Below are positions 36,001-46,019 of a DNA stretch of 64,000 bases, piece by piece. Position 1 is the first letter of the stretch. Each line of letters opens with the position of its first letter. This stretch comes from Siphonodentalium dalli (lineage: Eukaryota > Mollusca > Scaphopoda > Gadilida > Siphonodentaliidae), in NCBI GenBank assembly GCA_032622095.1, contig CP136066.1, positions 192,500,816 to 192,564,815 on the forward strand. The letters run 5' to 3'. The translations under genes were made by a program, and so were the position numbers. The notes below the pieces were generated by a model, which saw only the letters and a program-made list of their open reading frames with translations, did no database searches and was not told the DNA's origin.

Positions 36001-36527
36001 TTACCATTAAAATCACCCATTATAATTATTTTTCCTAGGGTGGAGTAACTATTCACGAGATTGGTTAATTTGTCCAAATACTCCTTATAGAAATCGACTG
36101 TGTAATTGGATGACGGAAGATACACTTGAAATATGTACAAGAACGTGTGATCGGTCATTTGCAATTGAAGTCCAACTAAACGGTCGTCTTGTATGTCAAG
36201 TAAGGCAACTCTATTGGCATAGCGTTTATGCCAAAATAGAGCTACGCCCCCTTTGCCCCTACCAGGCCCACTGCCCCTTTGAAGTGGGAGCCTCTGCGAG
36301 TAATCACACACAACATGACATGAATAATGATCGCTCAAGGTTTGTAAGAAATGGGCATTGTGGCTGGACAGCCAGTGCTCACTAAGGTCACACACATCAA
36401 CAGTATCAGTGTTTAGAATTTTTGACAAGTAGGAACAGCTGGAAAATGCCCCGGTCATATTCCACGCGAATATGGACAAGGCCATAATGCTGACACAGAG
36501 AATGCGAAAATACGAGTGACGTAACAT
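33006..36527 (-). pseudogene. Nearly intact LINE ORF2: APE endonuclease, reverse transcriptase, zinc knuckle; one in-frame TGA
   Basis: Starting at the first in-frame ATG (36527, MLRHSYFRIL) the frame runs 1000 codons to TGA at 33525-33527, then continues in the same frame for about 172 codons to 33006. Order: APE endonuclease with FAWNMTG, catalytic EHW (about residue 50), MGDFNGN (about 171), SIIDHILVS and SNHRPL (about 252); reverse transcriptase with DNYRAITIL, FLDTQKAFD (Asp about 650), GTRQGDIISP and TQADDMALL (about 748); C-terminal zinc knuckle CX2CX9HX4C (CQLCRSEYLNPVWHVILYC). The catalytic box has Gln before ADD where Tyr or Phe is usual. A one-base change (for example from CGA) would explain the TGA. 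Upstream, short repeats at 36603-36725 may be the element's 5' end; no ORF1 is attached. Clade not assigned. Confidence 0.9.
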
Positions 36528-36602
36528 CGTATGGATCTCGAGAGTAAGCTGCACAATCACTTATCGCGCACAGAGCTGATATTTACAGCGTTACATGAAA
36601 AC

Positions 36603-36725
36603 AGTTCACAAATCAGTGGGCAAAAGTTAATCGATATAGTAAGTTGGTTAATCGATATAGTAAGTTGGTTAATCAAGATACTAACTAAAAGCGGTATGGC
36701 GGTACCACGCTGCCGTAATGGTGTG
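36603..36725 (-). repeat. Short tandem repeat upstream of the LINE ORF
   Basis: Three units of TTAATCGATATAGTAAGTTGG, ending in ACTAAAAGCGGTATGGCGGT and ACCACGCTGCCGTAATGG. The inverse layout, with more units, is at 29022-29210. Likely the LINE's 5' UTR repeats. Confidence 0.55.
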
Positions 36726-37210
36726 AACTTGTGTGATTGAAATGAAAAATGCCAAATGACAAAATTAAGAAATTTGACCCCCATTTCCCAAATAGGTCCA
36801 AAAATACTTTACGATGAACATTTTTGTGATGTGTGGTAAGATTCCAAAAGTTTCAAAATATGTTGTATATGAAATGGGTTAAGAAAGGTGATTTTTGTAT
36901 AAATATGTATAAAAGTATATGTGAAGATATAATGCACTACCAATTCATCAACAATTTAACAACCTACAGAATATATATGTGCTGTTTAACTTAAGTACAA
37001 TGGTTGAAATAAAAGTATCACATGACTGTAAAATTTGTAATTTAATTGTGATACTGACAAATCTTATAAAACATAAATAAACATGCAATGCAGTTAAAGA
37101 CTGTTGAACTTAATACTTATGTGAGTGAATACTTAACTTTAGCTATAAACTATAATTATGAGAATTAGAAATTCTCCGAAGAATGATTAAAAGATTGACA
37201 GCACAATTCA
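36726..37210. other. No gene seen
   Basis: AT-rich unique-looking DNA. Confidence 0.4.
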
Positions 37211-37214
37211 TCAA

Positions 37215-37500
37215 CGTATTATTACTTCGCTCTCATTACTTCGAGCTTTCGGCCCGATCTGGACAGTCATACAGCTGAGTCATCAGGATAAAATCAAAAT
37301 TCGGATCACAACTACATCTTGTCAAATTAGCATAAATTCACATAATATCTTATAACAATGTTCTTACAAACTAATAAATGAATTATATTATGTGAATTTA
37401 TGCTAATCTGACAAGATGTAGTTGTGTTCCAAAATTAGATTTGTTCCTGATGAAGGTCCAGATCGGGCCGAAAGCTTGAAGTGAAGAGAGCAAAAGTAAT
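37215..37500 (+). mobile_element. Foldback with hammerhead-like core motifs, possibly Penelope-related
   Basis: Arms 37215-37345 and 37386-37500 are inverted (CATAATATC... against ATATTATGTGAATTTATGC, ACAAGATGTAGTTGTG, GATCGGGCCGAAAGCT). The right arm, + strand, contains CTGATGA (37447-37453), a possible stem GGTCC / GGGCC with loop AGATC, then GAAA (37470-37473). CTGATGA-stem-GAAA is the hammerhead ribozyme core, and such motifs occur in Penelope-like elements. One unpaired A before the stem weakens the case. In the left arm the corresponding stem is replaced. No reverse transcriptase or GIY-YIG domain is nearby. Confidence 0.5.
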
Positions 37501-37559
37501 GACACGGTTGTGTGAAAAGTATGGAAAATTACAAATATTAACCCAGTCCAAAAGTTACT

Positions 37560-38100
37560 TAAACCCTTTTACGGCGGGAGCTGCGCTGCATGGCGCAACA
37601 TTAAAGACCCTGTGCCAACGCATTCTCTTATATACGTGAGTCGACCGTAGGTCGCCTCGTATATATAAGAGAATGCATTGGCCTAACAATTTTTTTTACA
37701 TTCTTTGACAATTTTTATAATTTTGTCTTACATTCTTTAACAACTGTTATCATTTTTTTATATTATACAACAATTTTATAACTTTTTCCTATATCTAACA
37801 ATTTTATCATTTTTATCATTTTTTCTTAAATTCTATAACAATTTTTATCATTTTTTCTTATATTCTTTAACAATTTTATCATTTTTATCATTTTTTCTTA
37901 TATCATTTTTTCTTATATTCTTTAACAATTTTATCATTTTTATCATTTTTTTTTCTTACATTCTTTGACAATTTTATCATTTTTTATCATTTTACTTACA
38001 TTCTTTATAAATTTGTAGCATTTTTCTTACATTCTTTAATAATTTATATCATTTTTTATCATTTACATTTTTTAACAATTATAAAAAAAATAATTTGTTA
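37560..38100. mobile_element. Two-hairpin family, copy 3: left hairpin with expanded linker
   Basis: Outer end AAACCCTTTTACGGCGGGAG, then ACCCTGTGCC and hairpin 37614-37682 (some transitions, still pairing; T/C mismatch retained). The linker motif TTCTTACATTCTTTAACAAT with TTTATCATTTTT is repeated about ten times, giving some 400 bp of AT-rich tandem sequence instead of the usual 60-110 bp. No right hairpin. Confidence 0.75.
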
Positions 38101-38484
38101 TTAACTAATAATCCAAATTACTCTTCTTTTTTTTTGTCATTCAATTTTTATTCAATTTATTGTTGTAAACTCATCGTCTAATGTGACATTTATGAGTGTT
38201 CATTTGCAATTACAAAATAACATAAATACATACATATCAAATTCATATCAAATACATATCAAATATGGGGAATACACAGAAGAGAGTATTTACCAATAAA
38301 AATATGGATATCATCCAGGGGGTGTACCCGTACCTGTGTATGAGAGCTTTCATATAAATATCTGTGTTTTATAATGCTATCTTATGATTAATGGGGTATA
38401 TGATGTATGTGGGGCGATTCCCTGTTCATATATTTTATGATGTGGGGATTTTTCATTGAGCCTCAGGAGTGGAGCATTCGGGGT

Positions 38485-38735
38485 AAATAATATTTGATTC
38501 TAGTCGAAGAACCCACCCATCAAAGCTTAGAGTGATCATATATGGATTTTTGAAATATGTTATTTATCGAGATATATACTGCCTGGAAAAACTTCTCCAA
38601 GGCGACGGTCTCGGAACAAATTGCGAATGAAGATGGATAACTCGAGATCTAAATTCAAGTGGCTTTGACTGTTAAGATATTTGAAAACCTGGCCATATTT
38701 CGTTGAACAAAATGTTGATAAATAACACGTTTTTG
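38485..38735. mobile_element. Diverged copy of the TTAA MITE
   Basis: Parallels 27340-27600: GATTCTAGTCGAAGAACCCA, CCCATCAAAGCTTAGAGTGA, GATGAAGATGGATAACTC, CATATTTCGTTGAACAAAAT, GTTGATAAATAAC. Terminal repeats not recognised. Confidence 0.65.
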
Positions 38736-38749
38736 GTAAATTTTATATT

Positions 38750-40000
38750 ATAGTTGACTTTGCACCATAAAGGCTGGGGATTTCACAGGTTATACACGAC
38801 TAAAGGCCCACTTAATTTTCGAACCCCCAGATCACATTGTATAAAACTAGCTGTGGCCCCTTTGTGCGTAAGGGGCCTGTGGCCCCTGTGTGCGTTTTGT
38901 GCACATCTTTATTTTAGACAGAAGCGGCCCATATGTAGGCATTGTGCACATTTTGATCGCTTACACAGTTTTTTAATTTTAAAACAGAAATTACAATTTT
39001 TTGTTAATTAACAAACTTTTTTTTTTGCATTTTTTTTTTAATTATATTTTTTAAAATCAAAATTTCGACAGAAAAAAACTAACGGCGTTATAACCTCCGC
39101 AAGGGTAAACCGAGTCACTACAACAAATATAGTTGTAATCGGTCCAGGGGTGTTGGAGAAAAATCCGGACAGACAGACAGACATATCCTACTCTTTTAGA
39201 TATATGCCATATTATATACTATTTGAAAGAGGAAGCTCCAAAACTTTGTATTATCAATTAACAAACTGTGAACATGTTGTTTTTGTCGAGATAACGACGT
39301 GTTTTCTGTGCTTAAGTTTACTTGATCTGCACTGCAAACTCTAGTATTTTCAATGGAAGGGGAATAACTATCTCTTAGTTTGAATTTCAATTTTGAATGT
39401 TGTTGCATTCTGGAAGCCGTAACGGGGGAATGTTTTTATGAGTTCAGCTATTCTCTATTACTCAATAGACACCGACCTTCTGAGACGCAGAAGTTCCAAA
39501 TGGTGATGCATTTTAGTATTTTAATCATATTTTATGTCATAGATTGTTATTAAAACTGAAAAAACTAAAAAAATAATCGGTAACTTAAATATTAAAATGG
39601 CCTTTATCACAACTAAATGATAAGGCTAAATAATATTATATAGATACCAACACCTAACTAATCAACAGAAACCCGACTCATCACTTCAAATTTTCTGGTT
39701 ACGAAATGTCGAACCGCGGACATTGAAAGTGGAACCGGATTGTATCGATTGCAGCCTGTGATTTACGTCGGTGTAATTACGCCGATGATCGGGGTAGTTT
39801 CGACCTATGGCAATGTACTTACGCTATACATTGGCGTAATTATGCCGATGTAGGGCGTACACGTACTTTCGCCGATGATCCACGTAATTGTGCCGGTGTA
39901 TAGCGTAAATGCACCGACGTTGGACGGATCCATTCTACCGTATTTTCCAGGGAAACAAACCTCGACTCTTCTAACTGTAACGTCAATTTTGAATGACGTC
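38750..40000. other. No gene seen; degenerate GCCGATGAT repeat at 39755-39910
   Basis: At 39755-39910 the motifs GTAATTACGCCGATGATCGG, GGCGTAATTATGCCGATGT and TTCGCCGATGATCCACGTAA recur loosely about every 30-40 bp. A GACAGACAGACAGACAT string at 39167-39183 follows sequence like the GGACGGACAG repeats. Nothing coding. Confidence 0.4.
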
Positions 40001-40004
40001 ACTG

Positions 40005-40366
40005 TTAACCCTTTACCCAACAGAACGGCCCTGTGCCAATGCATATATAAGAGAATGCATTGGCTTAACACATTAAAAATTATAAAATTGTTAAAGAATG
40101 TGAGAAAAAATGGTAAAAAGTGTTAAAAAAAAGATTTTTTTTAGGCCAATGCATTCTCTTATATATGCGAGGCGACCTATGGTCGACTCGCATATATAAG
40201 AGAATGCATTGGCACAGGGCATAACTGTAACCATCACAATGTGGTCAATGAGCCGGTTCCAATGATATCCATATTTGTATGGTTTTATTGAGACAGACCC
40301 AAGATAATTTAGGCTGTTGCAGCTTTATTTGGCCGTTTTTGGCCGTTTTGTTGGGTAAAGGGTTAA
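40005..40366. mobile_element. Two-hairpin family, copy 4 (outer repeat TTAACCCTTTACCCAACAG)
   Basis: Outer ends TTAACCCTTTACCCAACAG (40005) and TTTTGTTGGGTAAAGGGTTAA (to 40366), TTAA at both. The left hairpin is collapsed to about 30 bp (40035-40064: one arm-tip lost), the right one (40145-40213) is complete with the G/A mismatch. Between the right hairpin and the outer end lie about 150 bp shared with copies 5 and 6 (GGGCATAACTGTAACCATCA, CAATGATATCCATAT). Confidence 0.85.
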
Positions 40367-40681
40367 ACCAAACCAAGCCGTACACAGACTCTTTATCTCA
40401 ACATTTTCAGTTTTGTATAATTCTGTTATATCTCAAATTAAAATCCTTATTATAGTGATTAGTCCTTCCGTGTCAATATATTAAGTCTAGCATGTTTTTA
40501 ACCAATTCGCATATGGTTTGATTTATGTGGGTTTTAAAAGTTTGGTGGCACTAGCAGCAGCATTGTATTGATTGTGCCACGGTGTACCACATAATGCACT
40601 CGCCCATAGGAACACACGAAAGAACCAATCAAATCGCGAATGGTAAGCAACTCTATGTCGGGTCGTATTACAAAATGTGAA

Positions 40682-41325
40682 TCACTTTTTTCTTATCATC
40701 ATCTTCATCTTCCGAAGGGATTCGTATTGAGTGCGGAAATCTATCCATGTGACTCCTTCTGCCCTGGGACAGGTTCCTGGGTATGACACATATGGACCAT
40801 TTGGGCTGACTGAAAAGCAGGCGTTCATCCAATAACCGCACGAAAATCGCACAGCGCAGTTACCGCCCCACCCATCGTTGTCTCGGTCACGTGTCGTGAA
40901 TCTCTGATTATCATTCATGCCGATGATGAAGCCATCGCCAGCCGTGCCAGAGTAGCCACTTATACGTAGTCGGTACTCGTCAGTCGGTCCGGACACTGTA
41001 AACGTTGTGAAACGAGCGTACACAGTGACACCATCAAACGCCTCCATCCAAAAATAGATTTCTTTGTCACCCGATGACGTCATTGTGTTTATATTATCGA
41101 GACCTAACCAATATTCTCCATTGACGGAAAAGTTTCCGAAGCCGTTTACGTATTCGTTCCAGTATCTATAGAAATCGACACTTCCGTCCATTCGCTGTTG
41201 AATGACAGTCCACCCTCCTCCTTGTGTGTCCATGTCGCAGACGACTGTGACGGGTGTTACTCCATCGGGTTTGATAGTGTACACACCAGTGTCCAAAAGT
41301 CCAATGTCGTAAATCTCCTGGCAGT
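40682..41325 (-). CDS. Gene B exon 3: fibrinogen C-terminal (FReD) domain and stop
   Basis: Acceptor TGTTTTCAG before 41325, two bases finishing a phase-1 codon (Asp), then 213 residues. A full-length FReD: CQEIYDIGLLDTGVYTI, CDMDTQGGGWTVIQQR, DGSVDFYRYWNEY, GEYWLGLDNI, SGYSGTAGDGF, the calcium-loop pattern RDRDNDGW, NCAVRF...CGYWMNAC, and a GVTWIDFR...MMIRKK end. The two canonical disulfides are present (Cys 111-139 and 266-279 of the spliced protein), plus two unusual extra cysteines (about 272 and 295). FReDs bind acetylated sugars or microbes in ficolins, tachylectins and mollusc FREPs. Here it is joined to a PAN-like domain. Trp-Trp of the usual AWW motif is Tyr-Trp (GYW), so ligand preference may differ. 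Confidence 0.9.
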
Positions 41326-43705
41326 CTGAAAACATTACGATATTATGTTACATGGTTACCAGGTCTTTATGATACATATAGGTACACCTTTATTAAGTAC
41401 GTGATTCTGTCGAGTAAATTTAATAACACACTCATTCATCTACTCCGTCGTTTTAACGGTGCCATACCGCACAACATCGCTGCCAAACTTAGACCGTTAA
41501 ACATACGGTCAGGCTATATCGTGTTCCACGGTACAAAACCGTTTAAGTAACTGGCAGACTGTAACAGTAACTGTCAGACCATTGTACTTGTTACGTTTGT
41601 TCGACACTGCTTAATTAATATCAAGAACGTAACTGATAACGGCCAGACCAATGGTATTTTTCAAGGGTCAACACCAATTCTTTGCTCTTAAACGTAAATC
41701 CTCAATGCATAAAGTGACCGAAAACTCTTTTGAAACTTTGAAGTTTGAAGAGGATCAAACTTGTTATCTGCCTAGAAGAATTTAAACAGGGAAAAGGCTG
41801 CGTTCGCGTGATGTGTTCACCTTTCACTGACTACTGTATTATAAATATGGTTGTGAATAAAAAAAAAAGATAATAGCTGATTAGCCCACCCATCAGTTAC
41901 GAGTAATACTAATTTCGACCATTCTAAAACATATGAGACATAAAGGGACAAAGCTACATGTATCAAAGTTAAAACGTAAATGTAAATGTATAACATATTA
42001 TAATGCCAAGTTAATGGCATACTTTTTATCAATATGTCTTGTGTGAAATTGTCCAGTCACTTGTAAACACAATTTTTTAACAGGTGAATGCGTAGATCAC
42101 GACAATATATCAGTAACAGCTATAGTTGGTATTAAACCTTCAAGACAACAGCAGATCCCGTAAATAACTGTGCGCGATGACTTGGCGACAACGTTCTTCT
42201 ATAGTCGCACAATTTTCGATGGAATTTGATAGCACGGTGCATCAAACTGTGTATACTAGTATCACGACACTTAGTATCCATCTCAGTGAGTCAGCCAAAG
42301 ATAGTTTGTTAAGAACATCCAACCAATAGTGGACCCCCGATCCGTAAATTGTCGTCATAACTGGGCGATAACATGGCGAATGACGAAATTGTCTCATATC
42401 CACATGTTTCAATAAAAATTGATGAACATAGACATTTAATCATCCGTCACTGCGCGGCGTCATTTAATTGTTTACTCTGTTGTTGACAAAGAACCTCCTG
42501 TAAATTACTCAGTATACACTCTGGTGTAAATGTACATGTAAAGTTAGGAAACTGACAACACTGTCAACAATTATACTAGCCACTACGTTGTTGTTGATAT
42601 TAATGTTACTAATGATTAACATTGAAGCTCTTGCGAATTATTCTAGCGGGTGCACTTGTATCCTCTTGTGTTATTATTTCGCGCTCCGCGTGTATACTAA
42701 TGTAGATATTCTTTTTTCGCCTGGGCGCTGGGGGTTTTATTTATAGAAATGGGAATTTTTGGGACGGATTTAAAAGTCGAACTGCGACCCGGAGGCCGAG
42801 ACCGGTAAAAGGAGTAGTTGGGAATTTCAATTTCGTTTATTGTCCTTTACATTATTATGTCAATAATGTTGATTTTTTGTTTGTGACAAGCTATGCCATA
42901 TACCAATTACAAATAAAAGAAATGAAAAAAATAATTTCTAAGTCTTATATTTCATCTTTTACAGACATTTTTCGTTCTGCAGCCGACTGGGGGCTGTGTT
43001 CGGAGACGGCCGAGTTGGCCGCCGGTTCGTTAATTAGGTGCTGGTTGTTACCATTTCTGACATTGGTTTACTTGTATGTATCTGTGCTTTGATAGTCACA
43101 GTACTGTCAATTTCAACACCAACACTGAGTCGAATGAAGTCAAGTCAGAGCCGACTACTCCGTGTCCTCGACGTGGCAGCCTCGAAGACATCCCAGTCGT
43201 CACAATTTAGTGAAAGATTTAGAACTTATCCGGTTCACATAGGAACCGAAGTCAGACATTATTAACATTAGTCCACTACTGTATATGTCACATTTCCCCA
43301 AAAAATAATAGTTTGTACAGCGCCGGCGACAAATGACAAAATAAAAATCGTGAGTGATAAGGAAACCGGTACCTGAGAATAACGCAAGGCAAACCGAGCC
43401 AGATCCGGAATGCATTATGCGGAATTAATATACCGGATCATTGCACTGAATACAAACAATTAATAATAAATATTAAATATCAGCAGAGTCAAATTCAGTC
43501 ATACTGTATAGAGTCACTGCCGTATATAATTTGTCGCCGATAAATATTGTGTTAAATTTTGACGGTATGAACTTGGAATCACGCACAGTTTTAACTTAGA
43601 CCACTTTCAGGTCACATAAAACAACAGTTATTCACCGCACAACAGTTACTGATGAAACGGTACGGACCGGCGGATTACGACGGTCCGACACCGTCAAACC
43701 GACAG
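41326..43705. other. Gene B intron 2, first part; no further exon found
   Basis: Intron 2 spans 41326-59269. This part is unique-looking AT-rich DNA with no minus-strand ORF bounded by phase-compatible splice sites. Confidence 0.4.
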
Positions 43706-43710
43706 TATTT

Positions 43711-44069
43711 ATAACCCTTTACCCAACAGAACGGCCCTGTGCCAATGCATTCTCTTATATATGCGAGTCGACCATAGGTCGCCTCGCATATATAAGAGAA
43801 TGCATTGGCTTAACACATTAAAAATTATAAAATTGTTAAAGAATGTAAGAAAAATGGTAAAAAGTGTTAAAAAAGATTTTTTTTAGGCCAATGCATTCTC
43901 TTATATATGCGAGGCGACCTATGGTCGACTCGCATATATAAGAGAATGCATTGGCACAGGGCATAACTGTAACCATCACAATGTGGTCAATGAGCCGGTT
44001 CCAATGATATCCATATGTGTATGGTTTTATTGAGACAGACCCAAGATAATTTAGAGGGTAAAGGGTTAA
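43711..44069. mobile_element. Two-hairpin family, copy 5 (TTAACCCTTTACCC type)
   Basis: Left hairpin 43741-43809 (T/C mismatch), linker of TTAAAAATTATAAAATTG and GTTAAAGAATGTAAG motifs, right hairpin 43887-43955 (G/A mismatch), then the shared about 110-bp tail to GGTAAAGGGTTAA (44069). The left TTAA is altered to ATAA. Confidence 0.9.
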
Positions 44070-44104
44070 CATTGTATGATAAGCCGTTTTAACATTTTCG
44101 ATTT

Positions 44105-44195
44105 TTATTCAGATAAGTGCAAATAATTGTACTTAAGTGCAAATATACTTAAAATCAAATCAATAATTGCACTTAAGTGCAATTAATTTAGAGGG
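44105..44195. repeat. Palindrome-rich repeat, AATTGCACTTAAGTGCAATT
   Basis: Three degenerate copies of the self-complementary motif TTGCACTTAAGTGCAA. Related to the ends of the element at 7040-8740. Confidence 0.6.
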
Positions 44196-44199
44196 GTCA

Positions 44200-44975
44200 C
44201 GTGGCTATCCCCAATTCGTCTGCGGACAATGCCAAATGTGAGATTTCACACAACAAAACCCCTACCTGTACTTGTTCAATACCATACAAAAATTAATTTG
44301 ATCAGACCCATGAACCCAATACAGGAGGGTTGTGGTGACTCGACCTCGGCAATCTAAAGAGGACGTTTATCACGTGTTATATCGTTGTCACCGTAGCAAA
44401 ACTTCCAATGTCAGTCCCTGATAAAGAGCGTTCGTTTCGTTTCTAAAAAGCAGTATGTAATAAGAGCGTTCTCAGCGTAACAGAGATAGATAGGTTTGTT
44501 GATTTTCGCGATGCCTGTGGAATACAAATGATGGTATTTTTTTATATTTTTTTATATTGCCTGGTATACACTGAAAATTACCTCAGAAAGGTTCGACAAA
44601 TTATAGTATTAAAGTGATGTGAAACACTCCGGTATGGTGATCGAATAGAAATGAAGAATAATCTTGCTCAAAGTAGTTATTTTTATGAATATTAATCCAA
44701 ATTTACAGCACACACCGTCATTCTTATATATTAATTAAATGCCATGAGTATCAATGGCGAACTAATTTGCGTTAGTTTATCGCCGATTGTTGCGTCCCGA
44801 ATCGAGATGTAAATATTTACAATTAAGCGTACTTCAGACGATGTTTTCAATGGAGTGGTATGGTCGATTTCTTTGAGATTTTCGGCGATGTGTAGTAGAA
44901 CGCTAAATTCCCTCAGTTGGCATGGCGCCTGAGTACTAACTTATCAGTTCCACGCACCCGAATAAGTCCATAATA
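44200..44975. other. No gene seen
   Basis: No supported feature. Confidence 0.35.
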
Positions 44976-44980
44976 TGTCT

Positions 44981-45389
44981 TTAACCCTTTACCCAACAGA
45001 ACGGCCCTGTGCCAATGCATTCTCTTATATATGCGAGTCGACCATAGGTCGCCTCGCATATATAAGAGAATGCATTGGCTTAACACATATTAAAAATGAT
45101 AAAATTGTTAAAGAATGTAGAAAAAAATTATAAAATTGTTAAAGAATGTAAGAAAAAATGGTAAAAAGTGTTAAAAGTGTTTTTTTTTAGGCCAATGCAT
45201 TCTCTTATATATGCGAGGCGACCTATGGTCGACTCGCATATATAAGAGAATGCATTGGCACAGGGCATAACTGTAACCATCACAATGTAGTCAATGAACC
45301 GATTCCAATGATATCCATATTTGTATGGTGTTATTGAGACAGACCGAAGATATTTTAGGCTGTTGCCGTTTTGTTGGGTAAAGGGTTAA
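44981..45389. mobile_element. Two-hairpin family, copy 6 (TTAACCCTTTACCC type), complete
   Basis: TTAA at both ends (44981 and 45386). Left hairpin 45011-45079, right hairpin 45191-45259, linker with two copies of ATAAAATTGTTAAAGAATGTA. The tail repeats GGGCATAACTGTAACCATCA and ends TGTTGGGTAAAGGGTTAA. This is the most symmetrical copy of its outer type. Confidence 0.9.
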
Positions 45390-45401
45390 ACCGGACCGTG
45401 G

Positions 45402-45620
45402 ATCTTTAACACATATTAAAAATGATAAAATTGTTAAAGAATGTAGAAAAAAATTATAAAATTGTTAAAGAATGTAAGAAAAAATGGTAAAAAGTGTTAA
45501 AAGTGTTTTTTTTAGGCCAATGCATTCTCTTATATATGCGAGGCGACCTATGGTCGACTCGCATATATAAGAGAATGCATTGGCACAGGGCATAACTGTA
45601 ACCATCACACTGTAGTCAAT
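45402..45620. mobile_element. Copy 7: near-identical duplicate of the right half of copy 6
   Basis: CTTTAACACATATTAAAAAT and the following 215 bp, including right hairpin 45516-45584, match 45078-45296 almost base for base, then diverge. It lacks both the left hairpin and the outer end. Confidence 0.85.
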
Positions 45621-46019
45621 GAAAATATCAGGCTGGTCTCATAAGGTATGAGATACAGTCGCATCCGGCATACGAAAATATCAGTCTGGTCTCATACGGC
45701 ATTTTATTTTTTATTACTTGGTTTACGGATTGTTTTGGCTAAAAGGTAGGGGACGTGAGAGAAAAAAAATAAAAATAAAATATGTATAAATTTTTTTAAA
45801 TTTAAATTGTCAAAACATATGGTCGGGAGAATTAAAAACTTATTGTTTAATAATCTCCTCATATGAAACAAGCCACCATATCACCTATAGCTATGCCTTG
45901 CCCTTGTCCACTTGCATAGGCAATATATATTTTTTTTATTTGGATGTGTATTTAAAGCAAGATACTCATAGATGAAGAAATAATGCCAATATCAAAGTTG
46001 ACATTCATTGCCGTAATGG

